Assembly (NCBI RefSeq): GCF_002087295.1
Contig: NZ_MWVI01000012.1
Span: forward strand, 1 to 64,000
Source: Vreelandella lionensis
GTDB lineage: Bacteria > Pseudomonadota > Gammaproteobacteria > Pseudomonadales > Halomonadaceae
Direction of reading: 5' to 3'
Length of the DNA: 64,000 nt
Shown here: in pieces, positions 33,773 through 41,280 of the stretch
Position numbering within the stretch: position 1 is the first letter of the stretch
Layout: each line of letters begins with the position of its first letter
Notes under the pieces: generated by a model
What the model was told of the DNA's origin: nothing
The model's input: the letters and a program-made list of their open reading frames with translations, nothing else
Database searches by the model: none
Position numbers and translations under genes: made by a program

Positions 33773-34540
33773 ATGAGCGCTAGGACGTTAACGTGTAAAA
33801 CGCTAACCTGCCAAGTCACCGCCGTCGAGGATCTTAATCCTGACGTATTTAAAGTCACGCTTGCCGGTCGCGCTGAAGCAATGCAGCACGCCCCTGGTCA
33901 GTACCTTGAACTAATGCTAGACGAGGCCACTTGGGTGCCTTTCTCGATTGCTAGCTGTGACCGTGGCGATGGCACGCTGGAGCTGCAAATTCAGCACTGG
34001 CCCGAGCGTGATAACTCCCAGCGGCTGCGCCAACTGTTGCAGGTAGCCAACCAGCTAACGGTGCGCCTGCCCAGCGGTGATTGCGTGCTGGATACGCAAA
34101 GTGAGCGCCCGCTGCTGTTGATTGCCGCAGGGACCGGCTTTGCCCAAATGAAGGCCATCGTCGAAGCCGCGCTTCGTGACCAGCCCGCACGGCCCATTTC
34201 ACTATGGTGGGCGAACCGTGAGCACCGCGATTTGTATGCGGAAGACCTTGCCTGCGAGTGGGCGCAGCAGTATGAAAACGTTGCGTTTCATGCGGTCACC
34301 GAATTTCCGCTGACCGAGCCGCTGGCACCAGGCGAGCGCATTGCCCACCATCAGGGGCGCGTTGATTTGGTGTTAGAGGGCGAGCTGTCGAATGCGCCGA
34401 TCACGCCCAGCGACTGCGATATCTATCTTTCAGGCTCGCCGGGCATGGTATATGCCTGCGTAGATGTTCTGGAGCGCCTTGGGGTCAGCAGTGAGCGAAT
34501 GTTCTCGGATGTATTTGCCTACGCACCCCGCCCTCACTAA
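33773..34540 (+). CDS. fre: NAD(P)H-flavin reductase (Fre/LuxG type)
   Basis: Ferredoxin-reductase-fold enzyme that reduces free flavins with NAD(P)H and may supply FMNH2 to UbiX/UbiD chemistry. The protein is 255 aa from ATG 33773 (AAAGAGG ribosome site). The flavin motif is WVPFSIASC, the nucleotide motif LIAAGTGFAQMKAI, and the C-terminal motif SGSPGMVYAC. The frame is open 11 codons further upstream without family support. It follows ubiD by 41 bp. Confidence 0.88.
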   Translation: MSARTLTCKTLTCQVTAVEDLNPDVFKVTLAGRAEAMQHAPGQYLELMLDEATWVPFSIASCDRGDGTLELQIQHWPERDNSQRLRQLLQVANQLTVRLPSGDCVLDTQSERPLLLIAAGTGFAQMKAIVEAALRDQPARPISLWWANREHRDLYAEDLACEWAQQYENVAFHAVTEFPLTEPLAPGERIAHHQGRVDLVLEGELSNAPITPSDCDIYLSGSPGMVYACVDVLERLGVSSERMFSDVFAYAPRPH

Positions 34541-34605
34541 AATGGTCGGCCACTCTCTGACGTACGGCATACACCGTAGATACTACTGATCACTAGGAGG
34601 CTTTC

Positions 34606-34734
34606 ATGGCCCATCACGACGATAATTTTAAAGACGATTCCGGCATTCTGCCGATTATTCTCGGTATCGTGGTATTGGTAGGTATGAGCGCACTGCCTGC
34701 CACTATTGGCTGGATTCAGGCGTTTAGCAGCTAA
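34606..34734 (+). CDS. small single-span membrane protein (42 aa)
   Basis: A short ORF too small for most gene callers: MAHHDDNFKDDSGILPIILG, then a hydrophobic span (about residues 14-39, IILGIVVLVGMSALPATIGW) and a short FSS end. CTAGGAGG seven bases before the ATG is a near-perfect ribosome site. The acidic, His-rich N-terminus would lie in the cytoplasm or periplasm; topology is not clear. It sits alone between fre and the next small ORF. I do not recognise a family. Confidence 0.6.
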   Translation: MAHHDDNFKDDSGILPIILGIVVLVGMSALPATIGWIQAFSS

Positions 34735-34847
34735 TACTCGTCGCTAGGAAATTGAACGCTCTGCGGTAATTGCTAGTTGCCATTTAGCGCGCAGGCAGGC
34801 AGGATTAGGTCATTACGTAGTACACACGTCATATTGAGGAAGTAACC

Positions 34848-34988
34848 ATGCCACATGGCAAGCCTTTACAGCGCACTCACACCAAACCGGAAACGGTGGT
34901 TGGGGCCTGGGCGAAGGTGGGTACTTCCTATAGCTTTAACTATGCAGCGTATTGGTTTAGCCACGGTGTGCCCCTGGCCGACGCCTAG
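34848..34988 (+). CDS. hypothetical small protein (46 aa)
   Basis: A 46-aa ORF (MPHGKPLQRTHTKPETVVGA...) with a TTGAGGAAG ribosome site five to eight bases before the ATG. It contains several aromatic residues (SYSFNYAAYWFSHG) and no clear membrane span. It ends about 45 bp before a strong terminator, so the 34606 and 34848 ORFs could form one short transcription unit. An overlapping longer frame from 34855 runs through the terminator and is rejected. Confidence 0.5.
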   Translation: MPHGKPLQRTHTKPETVVGAWAKVGTSYSFNYAAYWFSHGVPLADA

Positions 34989-35031
34989 CGTCGCGCCAAC
35001 AGGCACACCGCCCCGGTTGCCTGCCGCATGC

Positions 35032-35074
35032 AAAGAAGCCTCGGTGGGTAACCCCACCGAGGCTTCTTTCGTTT
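35032..35074 (+). terminator. strong Rho-independent terminator
   Basis: A perfect 17-bp inverted repeat (AAAGAAGCCTCGGTGGG / CCCACCGAGGCTTCTTT) with a TAAC loop, followed by TCGTTTTATT. It is the strongest hairpin in the window. Being A- and T-flanked it could work in both directions, but on the sequence it ends the small-ORF unit at 34606-34988. Confidence 0.85.
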
Positions 35075-35119
35075 TATTAACCCTCATTTTTCATAGGTAG
35101 ATTATTAAGGAGCTGCACC

Positions 35120-35292
35120 ATGTCTTATCGCGCCCACCAATCGCTAGCCCCAACGCCATCCGTTATCTCGGCTATGGCTGGCGATTTAGCGACGCGCGTT
35201 CGGTGCAAGCTGCCACCTCCGATCGTGCCCACCTGGGTGGCAAGTTGATGATGCGATGTCACGCGTTATGTCATACGAATTCGGAGAGTTAA
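35120..35292 (+). CDS. possible small ORF or leader before DAHP synthase, frame broken
   Basis: ATG 35120 has an AAGGAG ribosome site. In its own frame it gives 42 residues (stop at 35246-35248). If one base is missing near 35147, it continues in the next frame as SPNAIRYLGYGWRFSDARSV and on to a stop at 35290-35292, four bases before the DAHP synthase ATG. The second frame looks more protein-like, which suggests a real 56-aa protein with one indel. It lacks the runs of Phe, Tyr or Trp codons expected of an attenuator peptide. Confidence 0.35.
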
Positions 35293-35296
35293 CCCT

Positions 35297-36362
35297 ATGA
35301 ATGCCCCAATCAACACCGCTTGTTCCTCTACTGCCCAGGCCTCCACGCTTATGACTGCGACGGCGCTGCCGCTACCCGCTGAGCTGCGCCAGCGTGTGGC
35401 GGTGAATAGCACGCTTAGTGCACAAATCGACCAGCAGCGCCAAGCGGTACAGCATATCCTTAACGGGCAAGATAACCGCCTGCTGGTCGTAGTGGGTCCG
35501 TGCTCAATCCACGACCCGGATGCTGCCTTGGAGTATGCGGACCGGCTAGCAGCGCTCAGCGATGAGGTGAGCGAGCAGATTTTGCCAGTGATGCGAGTGT
35601 ACGTTGAAAAGCCGCGCACCACGGTCGGTTGGAAGGGGTTGGTCTACGACCCTGATCTTGATGGCAGTGGCGACATGCCGCGGGGAATCGCGCTTTCCCG
35701 TGAGCTAATGCACGCCGTCGCCTCCCGCGGCCTGCCGGTGGCCACCGAGCTGTTACAGCCCATGTTAGCCCCGTACCTGGATGACCTGCTGAGCTGGGTA
35801 GCGATTGGGGCGCGCACGACGGAATCCCAGCTGCACCGTGAGCTGGCCAGCGACCTCAGCGCTGCCGTAGGATTCAAAAATGCCACCAGCGGCGATGTGC
35901 AGGTGGCCATTGATGCTATGCAGGCTGCCGCCCACTCCCATCAGCGTTTCGCCATGGATCGCCAGGGCCGCCCTATCATGCAGGAGACCGCAGGCAACCC
36001 GCACACCCACGTGGTGCTACGCGGCGGCCACGGCGAGCCCAACTACCAAGCCCACCATGTACGCAGCGCCGTTAATACACTGCGCGAAGCAGGCCAGAAT
36101 CCGCGTTTGATGGTGGACTGCAGCCACGCCAATGCCCGCAAAGATCACCGCCGCCAAAGCGAAGTAATGCTGGATGTATTAGCCCAAGCGTCAAGAGGGC
36201 GATGCCAACTTGGTCGCGCTGATGTTGGAGAGTCACCTGTTCGAAGGCAAGCAAACGCTTGCCCCCAACGCGCTGCGTTACGGTGTATCGGTCACCGACG
36301 CTTGCGTAAGCTGGGAAACCACTGAGCGACTGCTAAAAACTGCCGCTGAGCGTATTGCTTAG
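35297..36362 (+). CDS. 3-deoxy-7-phosphoheptulonate synthase (DAHP synthase, class I), frameshifted
   Basis: First step of the shikimate pathway (phosphoenolpyruvate plus erythrose 4-phosphate). Restored length is 354 aa, AroF/AroG/AroH type; I cannot tell which feedback class. Motifs: VVGPCSIHDPDAALEYA, RVYVEKPRTTVGWKGLVYDP, WVAIGARTTESQLHRELAS, VGFKNATSGDVQVAIDAM and LMVDCSHANARKDHRRQ. An extra base near 36187 diverts the last 55 residues; correction gives EGDANLVALMLESHLFEGKQ and a stop at 36360-36362. GGAGAG precedes ATG 35297. Confidence 0.92.
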
Positions 36363-36441
36363 TTTTCGTACAAATCCTAGTGCGTTGACTGCCCCGGCCA
36401 GCCCCGTATCATAAGAGTTCCTTTTGATCACGAGGTTGGCC

Positions 36442-36954
36442 ATGGCCTTTTCCCTTGAACAGCACGATCCCGAAACGTACCGGCGTAAAGCTCGCATTAT
36501 CAGCGTAGCGATGGCCGGACAGTTGATTATTTTTGGCCTGCTGTTTTCCATGCTCCTCACCACTACCTTTGGCAGCAGCGTCTGGCTGAACGCGCTGGGC
36601 GTATTGTTGGGCCTGCTTGCCACCAGCGCTATGTTCGCTGCGTTAAGAGAGCGCCCATGGATGACTGAGATGCGCTATGTTTGGCAGCTCAAGCATCACC
36701 TGTCGCGCATCAGTAGCTACTTACAGCCACTGCGCCGCGAGGTGGAGCAGGATAATCGCCTAGCGCTGGATATTCTGACCTTTTACCATCAGGGCATGGC
36801 CCAGCTTGCCGAGCTAAATGGCCGCACCACCGACGACGATGCCGAGCGTTTAGCGGAAAAAATGCAGGTTAAAGTGAAGCGTGAAGCGTTGGGCCTACCC
36901 AAAGAAGTCACCACGTTTGACCCGCATGACTTGAGCGCTTTCAAACAAAAGTAA
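36442..36954 (+). CDS. DUF3087 family membrane protein
   Basis: A 170-aa protein from ATG 36442 (ACGAGG ribosome site). It has two hydrophobic segments near the N-terminus (about residues 25-48 and 53-72: SVAMAGQLIIFGLLFSMLLT and LGVLLGLLATSAMFAALRE). A basic and charged C-terminal helical region ends in EVTTFDPHDLSAFKQK. The layout and ending match the DUF3087 family, which has no known function and is common in marine gammaproteobacteria. It lies 49 bp before a lipoprotein gene. Confidence 0.7.
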   Translation: MAFSLEQHDPETYRRKARIISVAMAGQLIIFGLLFSMLLTTTFGSSVWLNALGVLLGLLATSAMFAALRERPWMTEMRYVWQLKHHLSRISSYLQPLRREVEQDNRLALDILTFYHQGMAQLAELNGRTTDDDAERLAEKMQVKVKREALGLPKEVTTFDPHDLSAFKQK

Positions 36955-37003
36955 GTCGCGCGCAAGGGTATTACCGATGAGGGATTAACAGGGAGCGTAT
37001 TCA

Positions 37004-37732
37004 ATGAGTGCTAATGTTACGTCACTACGATTCGCCACGGTGGTGGCTGCCGGTTTACTGCTAGCGGGCTGCGCGACCAGTGCGCCCGCCCCGGAGCAGC
37101 CGGTAAAAACCACCGTGCAGAGCAGCGCACCATTGTTGCCTTCGGTGCTGTTTCCCGGTAGCGCTGAGCGCTTTCAAGCTTGGAACTGCCAACCAGCCAA
37201 TCAAGACTTAGTGACGGCCGTCAATGGTGAGGAGTTACGGCTGTGGTCGCTACATGGCGCGTGGCGACTGCCTCAAGCCGTGGTGGCCAGCGGTGCCCGC
37301 TATCAAAATGGCGATATCAGCTTCTGGAACCGCGGCGATCAGGCGCAAATTGAAACGCCCCGTGGGCAATTGCAGTGCCAGCAAGGGGTTGACCGGGAGA
37401 TTGCGACCCGGTCAAGCCACCCAGGCGTGATGTTGTTAGCCCGCGGCAACGAGCCGGGTTGGACGATTGAACTGGCGAACGATGCGCCAGTAATGACCTG
37501 GACTACCAACTACGGCAGCGACACCACCACCATGCCTTATATGGTCAGCGTGATGGACAACGAGGCAGGCAGGGTAGTGATCGAGAACGCTAACGCCGAG
37601 CAGTTTTTCCGCGTACGCATTGAATCGGGTGCCTGCTTCGATGACATGAGTGGCGAGCCTTATCCTGCTCGCGTCACGCTCACCATCGGTGGCGAACAGT
37701 ACAAAGGGTGCGGCCAGGGCATCGCGCCCTAG
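37004..37732 (+). CDS. lipoprotein with MliC-like and COG3650-like domains
   Basis: A 242-aa outer-membrane or periplasmic lipoprotein; lipobox LLAGC with Cys26. Residues about 55-125 (WNCQPANQDLVTAVNGEELR through DISFWNRGDQAQIETPRGQL) resemble MliC, the membrane-bound inhibitor of c-type lysozyme. Residues about 140-238 (ARGNEPGWTIELAND, with a paired cysteine in CFDDMSGE and GCGQG) resemble the COG3650 domain. It is a two-domain arrangement that may protect peptidoglycan from host or predator lysozymes. GGGAGCG is the ribosome site. Function is inferred from family resemblance only. Confidence 0.7.
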   Translation: MSANVTSLRFATVVAAGLLLAGCATSAPAPEQPVKTTVQSSAPLLPSVLFPGSAERFQAWNCQPANQDLVTAVNGEELRLWSLHGAWRLPQAVVASGARYQNGDISFWNRGDQAQIETPRGQLQCQQGVDREIATRSSHPGVMLLARGNEPGWTIELANDAPVMTWTTNYGSDTTTMPYMVSVMDNEAGRVVIENANAEQFFRVRIESGACFDDMSGEPYPARVTLTIGGEQYKGCGQGIAP

Positions 37733-37757
37733 CCATCATGATCTAGCATCTCAGCCA

Positions 37758-38827
37758 CTAGCAGCGGTACAGAAACGGCTCTGCGCGCCACTGCGGTTCC
37801 ACGTAATCGCTGGCGCACAGAGCTGATACATCGCCACCCGCTCGCGCGGCAAGCCGCGCCAGCGTGGCCATGTGTAATCCTCTCGGGCTGTCTACTTCTT
37901 CGCTAACGGCCACCGGCATCCAGTGGTCGCCCTCACGGGTTGCCAAGGTGAAGTTGAAGGGGTGAAAGCCTGGGAAGCCCAACCGAATGTCGGTGGCGAT
38001 CAGCGTCTCTTGGCCATTGATATCACGGGTTTCGAAACGTAAAAACGGCCCGGTGAACCACGTCAGCCGCTGCCCTAGCGGTCCCTCCAAAGCGCTGGCC
38101 TCCAGTTCGACGTTACGACGCAGCGGTTCCAGTGCGAGGACTCGGCACGATCGAATACACTGATCAAACTCTCGTAATAGCGGTCTTCATCGATGACCGT
38201 TGCCCGCCATAGTGCGATATTGAACGGCGTGGGTTGGATGAGCACGGGGGCTGCTTGTAAGTCCGCCTCGGCTAGGGCTGGCGTTAGGCGCTGCTCGACG
38301 CTCCATTTGGCACCTGCGGCCATCATGAGGTAAGCGCAGGAGATGACCAGCCCCGTGCGGCAGGCACTGCGTACCTTGCCCGACACGCTGCCGATGATCA
38401 GCGCCATAAGCAGCGGTAGCGTGTAGAACGGATCGATGATGAAGACGATAGGCCACGCGGCGGGCGGGGCGTCTAGCGGCCAGAGCAACTGCGTGCCGTA
38501 GGTGGTCAGCGAGTCGAGCAGCGGGTGAGTCACTAATATCAACGTAAAAAAGCACCACCAGCGACCCAACGAGATGTCCCGGGCTGGAGCAAAGCGGGCA
38601 CTCAGCACGGCCAGCAGCGTGCCAAGACCCGTCAGTGCGAACAGTGAATGGCTAAACCCGCGATGCTCCGTGACATTGGCAATGGCGTCGCCATAATCCA
38701 GCGCGACGTCCAGATCGGGCAGGGTGCCTAGCAGCGCACCGATCAGAATGGCCTTGCGGCCCAGGCGCTTACCTAACACGGCACCACCTACCGCTGCGCC
38801 AAGCGCCGCTTGCGTAATCGAATCCAC
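37758..38827 (-). CDS. YdjM/DUF457 family inner-membrane metal-dependent hydrolase, frameshifted
   Basis: Restored length is 356 aa. The N-terminus (VDSITQAALGAAVGGAVLGK), the GTLPDLDVALDYGD motif, EHRGFSHSLFAL and LVTHPLLDSLTTYGTQLLWP are the conserved His/Asp motifs of this membrane hydrolase family. About five membrane spans are followed by a soluble C-terminal region. A missing G near 38133 splits off the last 115 residues (EPLRRNVELEASALEGPLGQ). GTG 38827 is chosen as start because GAGGAGAGG lies just upstream. A TATAAT (minus strand, 38906-38911) may be its -10. The substrate is unknown. Confidence 0.8.
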
Positions 38828-38863
38828 AGACCTCTCCTCGACGTGCTGATAGCGAATCGTGAT

Positions 38864-38881
38864 TGTCACTGAAGAGTGACA
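38864..38881. repeat. palindromic operator-like site
   Basis: TGTCACT-GAAG-AGTGACA is a perfect 7-bp inverted repeat in the 214-bp divergent gap between the DUF457 and glyoxalase-like genes. It lies just downstream of the minus-strand TATAAT at 38906-38911, where a repressor would block transcription of the DUF457 gene. No matching regulator gene is adjacent. Confidence 0.45.
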
Positions 38882-39007
38882 CACTAGATGAACAGCCGTG
38901 ACGCCATTATACAACGTGTCTACTTTCTATTTTACTGTCGCACTATTGTCTATGTTTTAATGGTGCTACGTGACCGGCTCGGCACCGCACTCGGCGGTAG
39001 CACGGGA

Positions 39008-39013
39008 TATAAT
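39008..39013 (+). promoter_or_regulatory. -10 element of the glyoxalase-like gene
   Basis: A perfect TATAAT lies 29 bp before ATG 39042. No good -35 is found 16-18 bp upstream, so the promoter may need an activator. Confidence 0.4.
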
Positions 39014-39041
39014 TACCATTCTTCAATGAAGAGGAAATGAC

Positions 39042-39482
39042 ATGCAGTTTTTACACACCATGGTACGTGTCAGCGACTTAGACGCCTCGCTTCACTTTTA
39101 TTGTGACCTGCTCGGCCTGAAAGAAGTGCGCCGCAAAGAGAACGAAAAGGGCCGTTTTACGCTGGTGTTCCTGGCGGCTCCTGAAGATGAAGCGCGCTCC
39201 GAGCGCCTCACGGCCCCTGAGCTTGAGCTGACCTACAACTGGGACCCAGAGGAGTACACTGGCGGTCGTAATTTTGGACACCTAGCACACCGTGTCGACG
39301 ACATTTACGCCCTTTGCCAGCATCTGCAGGATAACGGCGTCACCATCAACCGCCCGCCCCGCGATGGTCACATGGCCTTCGTGAAATCGCCAGACGGTAT
39401 CTCCGTGGAGCTGCTGCAAAAAGGCGATGCGTTGGCCCCCCAGGAGCCCTGGGCTTCCATGGAAAACAGCGGTAGCTGGTAA
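39042..39482 (+). CDS. VOC family protein, lactoylglutathione lyase-like (glyoxalase I)
   Basis: A 146-aa vicinal-oxygen-chelate protein that probably detoxifies methylglyoxal with glutathione. Likely metal ligands are His5 ([10 protein letters not shown]), Glu in LELTYNWD, His in [11 protein letters not shown] and Glu in ISVELLQKG, the glyoxalase I pattern. The two beta-alpha-beta repeats are [20 protein letters not shown] and [29 protein letters not shown] is the ribosome site. It stops 2 bp before the end of the convergent 39485 gene. Called GloA-like; the exact substrate is not certain. Confidence 0.82.
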   Translation: MQFLHTMVRVSDLDASLHFYCDLLGLKEVRRKENEKGRFTLVFLAAPEDEARSERLTAPELELTYNWDPEEYTGGRNFGHLAHRVDDIYALCQHLQDNGVTINRPPRDGHMAFVKSPDGISVELLQKGDALAPQEPWASMENSGSW

Positions 39483-39484
39483 AA

Positions 39485-40123
39485 CTACTCTCGGTGGCGC
39501 TCTTTATAGATGTCGCCACTGAACTCCATATGGAGTTCAACCACCTCGCCATAGGGGTTCATTGCGCGTAGCTCCACATGGCGAGGCTTGTACTCGACGC
39601 CGCCCAGCGGTTGATAACCCGCCTGCTCGGCGCGCTGCATAAAAAAAGCATCACTATTAGGCCGCTCGGTGAGCGGAGGCGCGGAGATTGGGACGGAGCG
39701 GTTCAAGCGGTCGCCGGGTAAGCGAGACGCGTAGGGCTCCTCCACTTCTACGAGCGTTTCACCGATCAACAGCCAGCGAGCCTGCATGCGCTGGCCCGTC
39801 GGCAGGCCAAACACACCGATCTCATCACCCGCTGTCGCAGTGAGTGCTGAACGCCCCTCCGGCCAGGTATCGACTAAGACGCGACCGCTCTCATCTTCAA
39901 GAATGAAGCTATTACCGAACCGCTCGCTAATGCGGCCTTTCAAGTAAACCCCCGCGCTTTGCGCAGTGGCAATCGGGGTGGCGGGCGTCTCCAGAGACGG
40001 TGGTGCCGCAAGCACCGGTAAGCCCAGCAGCGGCAGCGTGAGTGTACACAGCAACAAGCCGCGCATCGTGTTCACCCAGGGTAACCAAACACGCCGCTTT
40101 AGCAGTACGATAGAGAAAATCAT
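39485..40123 (-). CDS. secreted BOF (OB-fold) protein with C-terminal PepSY-like domain
   Basis: About 212 aa. A hydrophobic N-terminal signal (MRGLLLCTLTLPLLGLPVLA or the longer form from ATG 40123, which has a GTGAGG ribosome site) is followed by two domains. The first is an OB-fold segment YLKGRISERFGNSFILEDES like the BOF family (YgiW/YdeI). The second is a C-terminal segment AEQAGYQPLGGVEYKPRHVE ending in GDIYKERH, like PepSY. It is a paralogue of the 42661 protein on the other side of the two-component genes. E. coli ygiW also sits beside a two-component system (qseBC). A TATACT at 40155-40160 (minus) may be its -10. Periplasmic role in signalling is inferred. Confidence 0.65.
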   Translation of the reverse strand: MIFSIVLLKRRVWLPWVNTMRGLLLCTLTLPLLGLPVLAAPPSLETPATPIATAQSAGVYLKGRISERFGNSFILEDESGRVLVDTWPEGRSALTATAGDEIGVFGLPTGQRMQARWLLIGETLVEVEEPYASRLPGDRLNRSVPISAPPLTERPNSDAFFMQRAEQAGYQPLGGVEYKPRHVELRAMNPYGEVVELHMEFSGDIYKERHRE

Positions 40124-40196
40124 AGGTCGGGCCTCACTTAGCGCCAATGTGTCGAGTATACGAGCTTAAAGCTGACGGTAACTTGAATGGCTCGTT

Positions 40197-40231
40197 TGTT
40201 CAGTCAAGGTTAAGGCGCTTCCCGTTATAGT
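40197..40231 (+). promoter_or_regulatory. PhoP-box-like direct repeat and -10 element
   Basis: TGTTCA (40197-40202), 5 bp, GGTTAA (40208-40213): each half matches 5/6 of the enterobacterial PhoP half-site (T/G)GTTTA, with the correct 11-bp period. TATAGT (40226-40231) follows after 12 bp, the spacing seen in class I PhoP promoters where the box replaces the -35. It lies 43 bp before the PepSY-response regulator-kinase genes, so autoregulation is likely. Confidence 0.6.
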
Positions 40232-40273
40232 GTTGGATTACTCTTAGAGTATGGCGTTTGCCAGGAGTCTTTT

Positions 40274-40615
40274 ATGAACAGTGGCCATCGTGGCAGCGTG
40301 CTTCGCTGCGCCCTGCTGAGCACACTCTTGTTCGTCAGCGTTCCTACGCCGGTGGTCGCTCAATCCGCCCTGACGGTGGATGACGCCATCGCCGTGGTAC
40401 AGCAGCGCTATGAGGGCGAACTACTCGATATCGAAATGAAAAGCGGACGTGGCTGGGAAAATAGCGAGCAGGTGTATGAGCTGCGTCTGCTGACGGCCCA
40501 AGGCAACGTACTCAAAATTCGCATTGCCCGCGAAGATGGTCGTTTTCTAGAAATTGACGGCAGGGGCCAAATTGAGGCGCGTTTGCCGCCTACCAGCGAT
40601 AACGGCGGAGCCTAA
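40274..40615 (+). CDS. periplasmic PepSY-domain protein
   Basis: A 113-aa secreted protein with a signal peptide (residues 1-29, ending PVVAQ) and one PepSY domain: LTVDDAIAVVQQRYEGELLD, VYELRLLTAQGNVLKIRIAR, then EDGRFLEIDGRG. PepSY domains are thought to modulate proteases or sensor proteins in the periplasm. The stop is 2 bp before the response regulator ATG, so it is the first gene of a three-gene operon and a likely accessory to the sensor kinase. CAGGAG is the ribosome site. Confidence 0.85.
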   Translation: MNSGHRGSVLRCALLSTLLFVSVPTPVVAQSALTVDDAIAVVQQRYEGELLDIEMKSGRGWENSEQVYELRLLTAQGNVLKIRIAREDGRFLEIDGRGQIEARLPPTSDNGGA

Positions 40616-40617
40616 TA

Positions 40618-41280
40618 ATGCGAGTGTTAGTGGTAGAAGATGAGCAGCATCTCGCGGCTCAAATGCGTGAAGCGCTTGAGGGTAATGGTTTCGTCGTCGA
40701 TGTCGTCAACGACGGTAACGAAGCCGTGTACGTGGGCAATCACGAGACCTATGACGCGGCGGTGCTGGATCTGGGTCTGCCTGGGCGGGATGGCTTAAGT
40801 GTTCTGCACGATTGGCGACAACATGGCCGCACGCTACCGGTGGTGATTTTGACCGCCAGGGATGGCTGGAGTGAGAAGGTGCAGGGGTTCCGCGCCGGGG
40901 CGGATGACTACGTCACCAAACCCTTTCGCATGGAGGAGATTATCATGCGGCTGCGTGCGCTGATTCGCCGTGCGTCGGGCCACGCTGATGTGATGATCCG
41001 CAGCGGCGAGCTAGAGTATGACACTCAGCTAGGTACCTTCCATCTCGCTGGCCTGCCGTTAAAACTCACCGCCTTTGAACATCAGCTACTCGTGTATCTG
41101 ATTCATAACGCTGAGCGGGTGGTCAGCCGTACCGAGCTCTCCGAACATCTCTACTCTTACGATAACGATCGTGACCATAACTCCCTCGAAGTGATCATCA
41201 GTCGGTTGCGGCGCAAAGTGGGGGCAGAGCGTATCGAAACCCTGCGTGGTCAGGGGTATCGGCTGTGCGACCGCTCGTGA
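40618..41280 (+). CDS. OmpR-family response regulator, PhoP-like
   Basis: 220 aa. Receiver domain: VLVVEDEQHL with the acidic pocket, phospho-acceptor Asp51 in AVLDLGLPGRDG, Thr79 in ILTARDGW, Lys101 in DDYVTKPFRMEE. The C-terminal winged helix has the OmpR motif SLEVIISRLRRKVGAE and ends RGQGYRL. Of the known subfamilies it looks most like PhoP (TARDGWSEKVQGFRAGADDY). The stop overlaps the kinase start (GTGA). It probably binds the direct repeats at 40197 and perhaps 43450-43497. Confidence 0.92.
   Translation: MRVLVVEDEQHLAAQMREALEGNGFVVDVVNDGNEAVYVGNHETYDAAVLDLGLPGRDGLSVLHDWRQHGRTLPVVILTARDGWSEKVQGFRAGADDYVTKPFRMEEIIMRLRALIRRASGHADVMIRSGELEYDTQLGTFHLAGLPLKLTAFEHQLLVYLIHNAERVVSRTELSEHLYSYDNDRDHNSLEVIISRLRRKVGAERIETLRGQGYRLCDRS

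Noticed and set aside
34855..35100. 81-aa frame overlapping the 34848 ORF
   Set aside because: It runs through both arms of the terminator hairpin and lacks a ribosome site.
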